Assembly (NCBI GenBank): GCA_964444795.1
Contig: CAYUIQ010000087.1
Span: forward strand, 1 to 30,665
Direction: 5' to 3'
Length of the DNA: 30,665 nt
From: JABMRP01 sp964444795
Lineage (GTDB): Bacteria; Planctomycetota; Planctomycetia; Pirellulales; Thermoguttaceae
Shown: piece by piece, positions 15,139 to 22,581 of the stretch
Layout of the letters: each line of letters opens with the position of its first letter
Numbering within the stretch: position 1 is the first letter of the stretch
The notes under the pieces: model-generated
Databases searched by the model: none
Told to the model about the DNA's origin: nothing
The model's input: only the letters and a program-made list of their open reading frames with translations
Position numbers and translations under genes: made by a program

Positions 15139-15813
15139 TCAATCTTCTTCCGACAGATGGGCTTTGTCGCCAGCGGTGGAATCGCACAGCATGAGGTTGA
15201 GTTTATAGATCGCCGAGTGAAGACGGCTTTTGACCGTTCCCACGGGAATGGACAGCGCTTCGGCCGCCTCGCGATACTTCAGTCCCTGATAGTAGACCAG
15301 ATTGATCAGCAGTCGCAGGGTTTCGGGAAGCTGATCGATGGCCATCCGGACGGCCTGACGCCACTCGACCGCCTCGCACTGCCGCGAGGGGTCGACTTCG
15401 TTGCCCTGAAGCAGGTCGACCAGGGCGCCCAAGTCGTCGTCGCTCGAATTGGCCACAGCCGGCCGGTCCAAGCTGATCGCCTTGTGTCGCCGGTTGCGCC
15501 GCTGGGCATCGATGGCCTGATTCGTGGCCACCGTGTATAGCCAGGGTCGCAATCGCCGGCCTTCTTGAAACTGGTTGCACTTCAGGTGGACCTGCAGGAA
15601 CGTGTTCTGGAACACCTCCTCGGCCATTTCCGCATGACCGAGGAACCGCCGAAGGTAGTTGAACAATTCGTGTTCGTACCGATGGACCAACTCCTCGAAG
15701 GCCTCGCGATCGGTTTGCCGGCAGTAGGCCGACATGAGTTCTTCATCCGACCAGGCGGCCCGCGAGGGCTGCTGATCCGAAAACGAACCGGCGCGTTGGA
15801 TACTACTATTCAT
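15139..15813 (-). CDS. ECF-type RNA polymerase sigma factor
   Basis: This 224-residue sigma70-family factor of the extracytoplasmic-function group has region 2 at about 24-112 (FEELVHRYEHELFNYLRRFLG, EEVFQNTFLQVH, then RPWLYTVATNQAIDAQRRNRR) and region 4 at about 150-207 (LPETLRLLINLVYYQGLKY, followed by the helix-turn-helix AAEALSIPVGTVKSRL). The acidic insert between them (about 120-148) is the usual linker. It directs transcription of a regulon that cannot be defined here. The frame is open up to 15897, but the ATG at 15813 gives a normal N-terminus. The adjacent downstream gene encodes its likely anti-sigma partner. Confidence 0.93.
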   Translation of the reverse strand: MNSSIQRAGSFSDQQPSRAAWSDEELMSAYCRQTDREAFEELVHRYEHELFNYLRRFLGHAEMAEEVFQNTFLQVHLKCNQFQEGRRLRPWLYTVATNQAIDAQRRNRRHKAISLDRPAVANSSDDDLGALVDLLQGNEVDPSRQCEAVEWRQAVRMAIDQLPETLRLLINLVYYQGLKYREAAEALSIPVGTVKSRLHSAIYKLNLMLCDSTAGDKAHLSEED

Positions 15814-16273
15814 GGGTACGGACCCGAGGTTGGGAGAGTTCGACAAGACGAGAAAAAACCGGCCACCGCCCTGCCATGACCCTTGGCGACTCTCCACACG
15901 GTCATTCTACCAGACTCCTGGCAGATATTCCCTCAGAGAGCGGGTTTGGCAGGGGCGTTGCACCCGGCAGAGGGAATAGCAAACCGCGTGCCGATCTTCA
16001 CCGCCGAGCCGAATCCCCCCCAACGAGGACTTATGTACAGCCGGTAACCTACTGTCACAACACACTTTGCGAAAACTCGTCGGATTTCGCGCCAGTGGAG
16101 GACTGCGGCGAGGACAGAGGGGGGATTGTAAGTTCTTCCTCGGACTTTGCGCATTTCGACAGTTGCGAAACCGTACAAGGACGGCCGTCGATCGTGCTAG
16201 TCCCGTCGGGGAGCGACGGGTTTCGTAGCGTCCCGGCCGGTCGCAGGCGATCGGGCTGACACGGTTGTCGCCG
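15814..16273. other. 460-base intergenic region upstream of the sigma operon
   Basis: No gene is supported; open frames crossing it have no ribosome site or family resemblance. It should contain the sigma operon promoter, which I cannot place. It also holds an 8-base inverted repeat (ATTCCCTC near 15927, GAGGGAAT near 15970) and the hairpin at 16202-16220. Confidence 0.35.
16202..16220 (-). terminator. Hairpin downstream of the isomerase-like gene
   Basis: CCCGTCG (16202-16208) pairs perfectly with CGACGGG (16214-16220) over a 5-base loop, about 54 bases past the end of the minus-strand four-gene cluster. It is a plausible transcript end, although no T-run follows on the minus strand. Confidence 0.4.
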
Positions 16274-17101
16274 TCACGCTTCGGCCAGACGGGCCAAACA
16301 GGTCTGCATGTAGTCGATGCTCTGGCTGGCCAGGTTCTCGACCCCGGGATCGTAGTCGAACACCTCGACCGAGACCCAGCCCTGATAGTCAACCTGCCCC
16401 AGGGCCTCGAAGATGGGCAAGAAATCGAGGTCCCCGAAACCGGGCCCCCGCAGATTGGGGTCGTTGGCGTGAAAATGGGCCAGCATCGGATGATGCCGGT
16501 GGATCAACTCGGGAATCGGCACCGCTTCGGACGACATGGCCTTGCAGTCGAGGTGCAAGCGCACATGTGGCGAACCGATCATCTCGGCCAGCCGCACGGC
16601 GTCGGCCGCCGTCTGGAGAAAATCCGTCTCCGCCGGTGCCAGCGGCTCCAGAGCCAGGATCACGTCGGTCTCCTCCAGCACGGGCACGACGGCGGCAAAT
16701 ACATCGGCCGCATACTTCATCGCTTCCTCGTGCCCCACGCCCGGCAGCAGACTCCGCTGCTGGGGGGAGCCGCAAACCATCACCTTGCCGCCCACGTCGG
16801 CACAGAATCGGGCCAATTGGCCGAAGTAGGCCGACGTCCTGGCCCGCATGTCGGCGTCCGGCGTGGTCATGTAGAGCCCTTCGGTCTTGGCCAACAGCCA
16901 GTGCAAGCCGACGACCTCCAACCCGGCCGCGTCGGCCTGCCGGCGCACCTCGGCCCGCTGGTCAGCCGAGATGTCGGTCACGTCGCCTGCGATCGTGAAC
17001 GGGGCGATTTCCACGCCCGTGTAACCGCACTGGGCCGCAAACGCAAACCCCCGGTCCAGCGGGCGGTCCGCAAACGTCTCGTTGCATATCGCGAATTTCA
17101 T
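16274..17101 (-). CDS. Sugar-phosphate isomerase/epimerase-like TIM-barrel protein
   Basis: The 275-residue protein belongs to the xylose-isomerase-like TIM-barrel (AP endonuclease 2) superfamily, whose members isomerise or epimerise sugars using divalent metal. The expected metal ligands appear in order: Glu in VILALEPLAP, Asp in VRLHLDCKAM, His in HFHANDPN and Glu in WVSVEVFDYDPG. It starts 21 bases after the solitary methyltransferase gene and ends the minus-strand cluster. ATG at 17101 (MKFAIC) is chosen as the usual family start; an ATG two codons earlier is possible. No strong ribosome site is seen, so it may be coupled to the gene before it. The substrate is unknown. Confidence 0.88.
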   Translation of the reverse strand: MKFAICNETFADRPLDRGFAFAAQCGYTGVEIAPFTIAGDVTDISADQRAEVRRQADAAGLEVVGLHWLLAKTEGLYMTTPDADMRARTSAYFGQLARFCADVGGKVMVCGSPQQRSLLPGVGHEEAMKYAADVFAAVVPVLEETDVILALEPLAPAETDFLQTAADAVRLAEMIGSPHVRLHLDCKAMSSEAVPIPELIHRHHPMLAHFHANDPNLRGPGFGDLDFLPIFEALGQVDYQGWVSVEVFDYDPGVENLASQSIDYMQTCLARLAEA

Positions 17102-17122
17102 GGGCATCTCGATGTCATCGGT

Positions 17123-18067
17123 TCAGAACAAGGTTCGCGTCTGTTCTTTCGGCTTCGACCTCTTACCGCGTGTCGCTTTCTTCCGTGCTTGCCGCTGGTC
17201 CAGCCGGCGCCCGTTGGCCGTGTCGGGAGCGCTGGTCAGCGGATCGGCCACGCCGTCGAGCAAATGGCCCGGCTTGATCCGGCCGAGTCGTTTCTTGATC
17301 TCCTCGCAATAGTCGGTCGACAACTCGAAGCCGAGGAACTTCCGCCCCAGCTTCTTGGCCACCGCCAAGGTCGTTCCACTGCCGGTGAACGGATCCAGCA
17401 CGAGCTGGCCCTCGTGGCTACAGGCCAGTACGATCCGCCCCAGCAATTGCTCGGGCATCTGGCATCCATGAAACCCTTTCCGTTCCTTGAACGTGCCGCA
17501 AACTCGCGAAAAGTACCACGTATCGCCGTCGGATCGAAATCCCTCGGGCAGATCCTGAGGGCGAAGGATCCAGGTATCGTCGGGCAGTCGGCCTTTGGGG
17601 TTGGCCCGTTTGTCGCCGTAGACCAATTGCCGCGCCGAAGGCACGCGAACCGCCGGATCGTCGGCGTTGAACGTGAACGCCTCGGGGTCCTTGACCATGT
17701 GAAAGAGATGGGCATGGGAGCGGCTGAACTTGTTCTTACAGTTCACGCCGAACGTGTAATACCAAATCACCCAACTTCGACACGTCAGCCCGAGTTCCTG
17801 GAGCATGATCTTCAACTCGGCCGCGTATTCATCGCCGATGGCCAGCCAAAAAGTGCCGTCGGGCTTGAGCACGCGAACGATCTCGGTCATCCATTGCCGA
17901 CTCCAATCCAGATACTTCCGGCTATGGAGTTTGTCGTCGTAGACGTCGTAATCGTAGCCGATGTTGAACGGCGGATCGGCAAACGCCAGGTCGACCATGC
18001 CGTCGTCGAGCTTCTTCAGTCCGGCGATGCAGTCTTCGTTTCGAACCGTGTTAAGACGGGATGACAA
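17123..18067 (-). CDS. Solitary beta-class site-specific DNA methyltransferase
   Basis: This 314-residue DNA methyltransferase (N6-adenine or N4-cytosine) has the catalytic motif DPPF (31-34, motif IV) before the SAM-binding motif DPFTGSGTT (225-233, motif I), the beta-class order. The target-recognition region would be the middle stretch at about 105-205. A basic tail (about 285-312, rich in Lys and Arg) may help DNA binding. The start is TTG at 18067, supported by a perfect GGAGGAG seven bases upstream; no ATG fits. No endonuclease lies beside it, so it is likely a regulatory or epigenetic solitary methylase. It sits inside the cluster between the TatD-like and isomerase-like genes. The target sequence cannot be deduced. 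Confidence 0.92.
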   Translation of the reverse strand: MSSRLNTVRNEDCIAGLKKLDDGMVDLAFADPPFNIGYDYDVYDDKLHSRKYLDWSRQWMTEIVRVLKPDGTFWLAIGDEYAAELKIMLQELGLTCRSWVIWYYTFGVNCKNKFSRSHAHLFHMVKDPEAFTFNADDPAVRVPSARQLVYGDKRANPKGRLPDDTWILRPQDLPEGFRSDGDTWYFSRVCGTFKERKGFHGCQMPEQLLGRIVLACSHEGQLVLDPFTGSGTTLAVAKKLGRKFLGFELSTDYCEEIKKRLGRIKPGHLLDGVADPLTSAPDTANGRRLDQRQARKKATRGKRSKPKEQTRTLF

Positions 18068-18115
18068 GTGGGGGCTCCTCCGTGAAAAACGACGTGGGGC
18101 GCGGGATTTCGGGTG

Positions 18116-18931
18116 CTATTCTTCGGGCACCGAGAACTGAAAGTTGCGACTCTGGTTGAAGAAGGCCAGCGGGTTTTCGTACACGACTTTGCGGATCAGC
18201 GACTGCGGATGGCCGCGGCGGCGCATGGCGGCCATGAAGGCGGGCACGGCCAGCGGATCCGAGGGTCCCCAATCGGCCGACGAGTTGACCAGGATGCGAT
18301 CCGCGCCGTACATCTCGACCATGTCGGCCGTCCGCTCGGGGTTGGCCTTGGTCGTCGGGTACATGGTAATACCGGCCCAGTATCCGGCCTCCAACACCAG
18401 GCGAATCGTGTGCTCTTCGCAATGGTCGACGCATACCCGGCTACGGTCGATCCGCGAATCGCCGTGCAACACGTCGAGGATCATCCGGGTGCCCTTGTAT
18501 TTATCTTCCAGGTGAGGCGTGTGGAAGAGGAGTTGCTCGTCGGTCTTCATGGCCAGATCGATCAGTTCCAGCATCGTGGTGACTTCGTTGGCCGTGCATT
18601 TGTGCAGGCCGATCTCGCCGATGCCCAGCACACTGCCCCGGGTGAGGAAGTCGGGCAGCGTGGCGATCACTTCCCGGCTGAAGCCGACGTCCTCGGCTTC
18701 CTTGGCGTTGATTCCCATCCAGGCATAGTGCTGAATTCCGAAGTTGGCGGCCCGCTTCGGTTCCCATTCGGTCAACTGGCGAAAATAGTCGACGAAGCTA
18801 TCCACGCCGCTGCGGTCATATCCCATCCAAAAGGCCGGTTCGCCGACCACCACACAGCCCATCTTGGCCATCGTGGCGAAATCATCCGTGGTGCGGGCGG
18901 CCATATGAATATGGGGATCGAAGAAGAACAT
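18116..18931 (-). CDS. TatD-like metal-dependent hydrolase, resembling EboB
   Basis: The 271-residue TIM-barrel hydrolase has metal ligands in the expected order: His7 and His9 in DPHIH, Glu106 in GIGEIG, His137 in LLFHTPH, His170 in VCVDHCEE and Asp220 in NSSADWG. The blocks EPAFWMG and FGIQHY, and the SSADWG-SDPL ending, recall the TatD-like protein EboB of ebo metabolite-trafficking clusters in cyanobacteria and Bacteroidetes, rather than housekeeping TatD. That match is from memory. The gene follows an 82-residue unknown protein by 62 bases and precedes the methyltransferase by 48, so the group may be one operon. Substrate unknown. Confidence 0.85.
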   Translation of the reverse strand: MFFFDPHIHMAARTTDDFATMAKMGCVVVGEPAFWMGYDRSGVDSFVDYFRQLTEWEPKRAANFGIQHYAWMGINAKEAEDVGFSREVIATLPDFLTRGSVLGIGEIGLHKCTANEVTTMLELIDLAMKTDEQLLFHTPHLEDKYKGTRMILDVLHGDSRIDRSRVCVDHCEEHTIRLVLEAGYWAGITMYPTTKANPERTADMVEMYGADRILVNSSADWGPSDPLAVPAFMAAMRRRGHPQSLIRKVVYENPLAFFNQSRNFQFSVPEE

Positions 18932-18993
18932 GGCGGTGGGTACTCTCGCTGAAAGAACCTATCGAAAAAAGACGGCTTACCAATGATCAATCG

Positions 18994-19242
18994 CTACACC
19001 TTACTCCGCCAAATCTCCTCATAGGGCAGCGAGAAAAGCATCTGGAGCTTCTCGGCACGTCCGAAGCCGGGCGAAAGGAGCACTTCGAGACTGCGACGGA
19101 TCTGGTCCATGCGCGGGTCGTCATCCGCCGACCCGGCGGCCCGATCCAAGCGGTCCAGCGTAGCGGCCAAATCGATCAGTCTGGCCCGCACGGCCAGGAA
19201 TTCTCGGTCCAGCAATTCCGAAGCGTTTGACGGAACAGGCAT
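18994..19242 (-). CDS. Small conserved-looking protein of unknown function
   Basis: The 82-residue protein is predicted to be mostly helical. It has a short charged N-terminal helix (LLDREFLAVRARLIDLAATLDRLDRA), a linker with acidic residues, then helix SLEVLLSPG and the tail KLQMLFSLPYEEIW. No Cys, signal peptide or membrane segment is present. The ATG at 19242 is preceded by GAGG about 10 bases away. It lies just before the TatD/EboB-like gene on the same strand, which points to a partner role. I do not recognise the family; it is not EboA by length. Confidence 0.65.
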   Translation of the reverse strand: MPVPSNASELLDREFLAVRARLIDLAATLDRLDRAAGSADDDPRMDQIRRSLEVLLSPGFGRAEKLQMLFSLPYEEIWRSKV

Positions 19243-19543
19243 CGTCGATGGTCCTCGTATCGATTTCTGGCAAGATCGCTCTCCAGGGAGAGTTTTCCAC
19301 CCCGGATCTGGCGACCCGGTCGTTAACACCCCTAACGGGCGGGGGGTCTATCCCGGTTCGCCCGGCAGTCAGGTCTCCAAGTCATAGTGTCAAGCATCCG
19401 TGTCCGGAAATCAAGGGATTGACACGGTCGCCACCTTTAAATCCAGGGGGAATAGGAAAACTATTCCGACTAAATTGGAGCTTCGGCCCACTCCGAACCG
19501 ATTACCAATAGGAGGTATTGTAACCACAAAGCGAAGACGCGCA
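19243..19543 (+). promoter_or_regulatory. Divergent intergenic region with a structured leader upstream of the HEAT-repeat gene
   Basis: GGAATAG (19449-19455) pairs with CTATTCC (19461-19467) over a GAAAA loop. Just downstream TTCGG and CCGAA form a second short hairpin. A full AGGAGGT (19510-19516) follows, but no start codon stands at a usual distance; the ATG used is 27 bases past it. A consensus TTGACA (19419-19424) has no good -10 at 16-18 bases. The opposite strand must hold the promoter of the 82-residue gene cluster. Confidence 0.35.
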
Positions 19544-21169
19544 ATGAAAACGGGCCTGTCCATCACCTTCGATACGCTTGCCGCCAACGGTGACACGGCG
19601 GCTGCGCGGGTCTTGATCGCGGCTTTGGACTCGCCGGACGCCGCACTACGCGAGGGCGCGTTTCGGGCGCTGTTGGCCTCTCGAAACCCGGCCGGGCATC
19701 GCGAGGTACTCCAGCGGCTCCCGGCATTGAACGCCCGGTGGAAGGCGATCGTCGAGAAACACCGCGGCCGCCTGTCGGGAGCGTTACGCAACGCGCTGCT
19801 CTCTTCCGACCCGCAAACGCATGCCAACGCCTGCCAAACCGCGATTTGGTTTCGCGAATACGATCTGATTCCCGTGCTGCTGACGGTCATGGAGGATCCT
19901 GCCAACCCGAATGCGGAGCGTTCGGTTGCCACGATGACGGAGTTGGTCGAGTTGTTAGACCGCGAGTTGACCGACGGAAGCGACTCGCCGGACCGGCGCG
20001 ACCCACAGTGGATTCGGACACACGTCACCCATAGCCTCCAGCGCGCTCTGCAGAAGCCGGGCAAGCCGCCACGGCCGGAAGTCATTGAGGCATTCGTGCT
20101 TCTGGCCGGTCCCGGCAACGACGCGCTCGGGCAAATTCTCCACGATCCACACCACTCCCATTTCTTGCCGATCATCGATTTCCTCAAACGCAGCGATCGG
20201 ACGGGCGTGATCGATCTGCTGCTGGCGTGTCTCGACGACCCGTATGTTCCCTCCTCGATCTTCCTGGTGATCGCCAAACGCCACGACCTGGAATTCGTGG
20301 TTCGGTTTCTCGCCAAGACCGAGGACGACTCGTCGGTTGTTGCCAAGAACCTCAAGCGAATCCGCACGCTCGATTGGCTGACTCCCTCAATGCCGATTCT
20401 GGACCAATTGGACGGCCCGAAACAGGGTAGCGCGGTCTCCCTGATCGCCAAGACGGGGATTCCTCCGAGCAAAGTGTTTGCCTCGGTGGAACACCTCTTG
20501 CTGCACGGCAAGCGGGAAGGCCGGCGCGCGGCTGCCGAAGCCCTGGGGGAGTACAGTGGCGCGGAGGCCAACACGCTGGCCCTGCGATCGCTGGATGACG
20601 AAGACCCCGTCGTTCAGGCCAGCATTCTCCTCCAATTGCGCCGGCGGAGCATCCCCGGTGTTTTCCCCCGGATGGTCGAGTTGATCGACAGCCCGCATCC
20701 GGAAGTCCGCCAGGCCACGCGAGAGAGCCTTGGCGAGTTCAGCTTCCAGCGTTATCTCGGCGCGTTCGACATGCTCGAGGAAGACGTCCGCTACACCACC
20801 GGGCAGTTCGTCAAGAAGATCGACACCCAAACCATCCCCCTGCTGCGCGAGGAGATGACGTCCGGCTCGCGTGGCCGGCGGTTGCGGGCCCTGGAGGTCG
20901 TTCGCACCATCGACGCGGTGGCCGAGTTGGACGACGCGGTGATCGCGCTTCTGGAGGACAAGGATCACATCGTTCGCGCATTGGCGGCTTCGGTACTGGC
21001 CCTGTCCGGGTCCCTTGCCAGTCGAGAGGGACTGCAAGACGCTCTGCTCGATTCGAGCGTTTCGGTGCGGGAATCGGCCCGGGAGAGTCTCCAGTACCGC
21101 GACCGCTTGACGCAACACACCCGTCGGATTCCCGCGATCTCCCAGCAGCAGCCGGGAGGCCAGCCATGA
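19544..21169 (+). CDS. HEAT-repeat scaffold protein
   Basis: The 541-residue protein is built of alpha-helical HEAT/armadillo-like repeats over nearly its full length (for example ARVLIAALDSPDAALREGAF, NTLALRSLDDEDPVVQASIL, MVELIDSPHPEVRQATRE, ALLEDKDHIVRALAASVLAL). Such solenoids bind proteins. There is no signal peptide or membrane segment, so it is probably cytoplasmic. The frame is open upstream to 19400, but the ATG at 19544 is the first in a position consistent with the fold. The stop overlaps the start of the next gene by four bases (ATGA), so the two proteins should act together, with the downstream product as a membrane anchor. Function unknown. Confidence 0.85.
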   Translation: MKTGLSITFDTLAANGDTAAARVLIAALDSPDAALREGAFRALLASRNPAGHREVLQRLPALNARWKAIVEKHRGRLSGALRNALLSSDPQTHANACQTAIWFREYDLIPVLLTVMEDPANPNAERSVATMTELVELLDRELTDGSDSPDRRDPQWIRTHVTHSLQRALQKPGKPPRPEVIEAFVLLAGPGNDALGQILHDPHHSHFLPIIDFLKRSDRTGVIDLLLACLDDPYVPSSIFLVIAKRHDLEFVVRFLAKTEDDSSVVAKNLKRIRTLDWLTPSMPILDQLDGPKQGSAVSLIAKTGIPPSKVFASVEHLLLHGKREGRRAAAEALGEYSGAEANTLALRSLDDEDPVVQASILLQLRRRSIPGVFPRMVELIDSPHPEVRQATRESLGEFSFQRYLGAFDMLEEDVRYTTGQFVKKIDTQTIPLLREEMTSGSRGRRLRALEVVRTIDAVAELDDAVIALLEDKDHIVRALAASVLALSGSLASREGLQDALLDSSVSVRESARESLQYRDRLTQHTRRIPAISQQQPGGQP

Positions 21170-21768
21170 CCGCGCCGCTGTTGTCGGCCCATCTCTGGGC
21201 CCAACAAATCGACTGGGAGGGGTTCTCGTCGGCCTTTCGAGGCGAAAACGGACGGGGCGCGTCGGGATATCTACTCGTGGGCTTGATTATCATCTTCGGT
21301 GTGCTCACCCTGATGATGGTCCTGTTTCAAACCCTGAAGAACGATAAGCCCGCACACCTGCGCGACGAACCGTGGCGATTGTTCTTTCGTCTGTGCCGGG
21401 CGCATCGACTGCGCTGGATCGACTGGTGGCTGCTCTTTCAGGTAGCCCGATATCACAGGCTTCGCGATCCGGCATGCCTGTTTCTCCAGCCCCATCGCTT
21501 GGACCCGGCCAATCTGGATCCTCAACTTCGCACAAAAGCCGCTCGATTGCTCCGTCTTCGGGAGCAGTTATTCGACGGTCCACCCGAGCAAAAGGAACCG
21601 CTCCAACGACAAGCGGCGCGACCCGCGACGCAGCGGCGGACGGGACCATCCGAGCCGGCAAAGCCGTCGTCGGTGGACTTTCCGGCGACCTTCCGCCCGG
21701 GGCTCGACGCCGCTCCCTGGGACGCGCTGCCCAAACCGGCCAAGGACGCGCCCGTCTCGGGTGAGTGA
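21166..21768 (+). CDS. Single-pass membrane protein coupled to the HEAT-repeat protein
   Basis: The 200-residue protein is of unknown function. It has a short N-terminal segment, one strong transmembrane helix (about 34-57, GYLLVGLIIIFGVLTLMMVLF) and a basic cytoplasmic part rich in Arg, Leu and Trp (DEPWRLFFRLCRAHRLRW, YHRLRDP). A Pro/Ala-rich, probably disordered tail follows from about 140. The start overlaps the HEAT gene stop by four bases, implying coupled translation and a complex at the membrane. No family is recognised. Confidence 0.78.
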   Translation: MTAPLLSAHLWAQQIDWEGFSSAFRGENGRGASGYLLVGLIIIFGVLTLMMVLFQTLKNDKPAHLRDEPWRLFFRLCRAHRLRWIDWWLLFQVARYHRLRDPACLFLQPHRLDPANLDPQLRTKAARLLRLREQLFDGPPEQKEPLQRQAARPATQRRTGPSEPAKPSSVDFPATFRPGLDAAPWDALPKPAKDAPVSGE

Positions 21769-21891
21769 ACAGGCCTTACGGCTTCGAGGGGAAGAGGGGA
21801 CAATGTCTCCAGAGAAGATGGCCTTCGGCTAGATCTGATCTACTCGGCAGACAAGACGGATCTCGTTCGATACTGCGTGCGATCAGGGAAC

Positions 21892-22581
21892 TCAGAGAGA
21901 GGAATCCTGCCCGGGTAAACGACCGTCCGCAAAACTGTGGACAAACGTCCAATGAAACGCAACGCCCATCAGCACGGCCACGTGGAACAGTTCGTGGAAG
22001 CCGACGACGCCGGAGATGAGCGTCGGCCACTCGGCCAGATCGATCACGGCGCCGACCGTGTAGGCCAGCCCGCCCCAGAGCAGCGGCGCGACGAACCGAA
22101 AACCCCAGCGACGCCAGATCACCGTGCCGCCGGCAATACCCACCCAGCCAAGCGCCAAGTAGAAGGCGACGCCGAGCCCGTAGGACATGTCATTGAAGAA
22201 GACGGATTTTAGCGCAATGCCCGTGATCGCCGCCGACCAGACCAACAGCAGAACGCCCCATCGCCAGACGCCTCGAAAAAGAATCCCGTGTGCCGCGGTA
22301 AACGTTCCGGCGATGAGCACGAAAATGGCCGCGTGATCGATCCGCCGCATCACGGCCCGCCCGTTGCCGCCATCGGCCAGCAGATGGTACGCCCCGCTGA
22401 TCGACAACAGAAGCACGGCGGAAAAGGCAAAAACGGAGAGAAAAAACACCCGGGCGGCGTTCCCTCGGCCGCGGTACACTAGCGGAATCGTCAGGACGGC
22501 AAACACGGCGGCGCCGCCGAAGTGCGTGATTACGTTAATCCATTCAACGGTTGCGAATGTCAGAGGCAAGGGAACGCTCAC
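21892..22581 (-). CDS. Hemolysin III / PAQR family membrane protein
   Basis: The 229-residue integral membrane protein has seven predicted helices. Conserved PAQR/HlyIII residues are present: Ser62 and His66 in SGAYHLL, Asp82-His83 in RRIDHAAIF, and His196 and His200 in FHELFHVAVLMG. These form the zinc site seen in adiponectin-receptor relatives, which act as ceramidase-like hydrolases; bacterial members have uncertain roles and the name hemolysin is historical. The GTG start at 22581 overlaps the preceding gene's TGA (GTGA), so translation is coupled to the TPR/EF-hand protein. Length is usual for the family. Confidence 0.93.
   Translation of the reverse strand: MSVPLPLTFATVEWINVITHFGGAAVFAVLTIPLVYRGRGNAARVFFLSVFAFSAVLLLSISGAYHLLADGGNGRAVMRRIDHAAIFVLIAGTFTAAHGILFRGVWRWGVLLLVWSAAITGIALKSVFFNDMSYGLGVAFYLALGWVGIAGGTVIWRRWGFRFVAPLLWGGLAYTVGAVIDLAEWPTLISGVVGFHELFHVAVLMGVAFHWTFVHSFADGRLPGQDSSL

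Noticed and set aside
16265..18064. 599-codon plus-strand frame spanning two minus-strand genes
   Set aside because: It crosses the isomerase-like and methyltransferase genes, both with clear motifs; it is a GC artefact.
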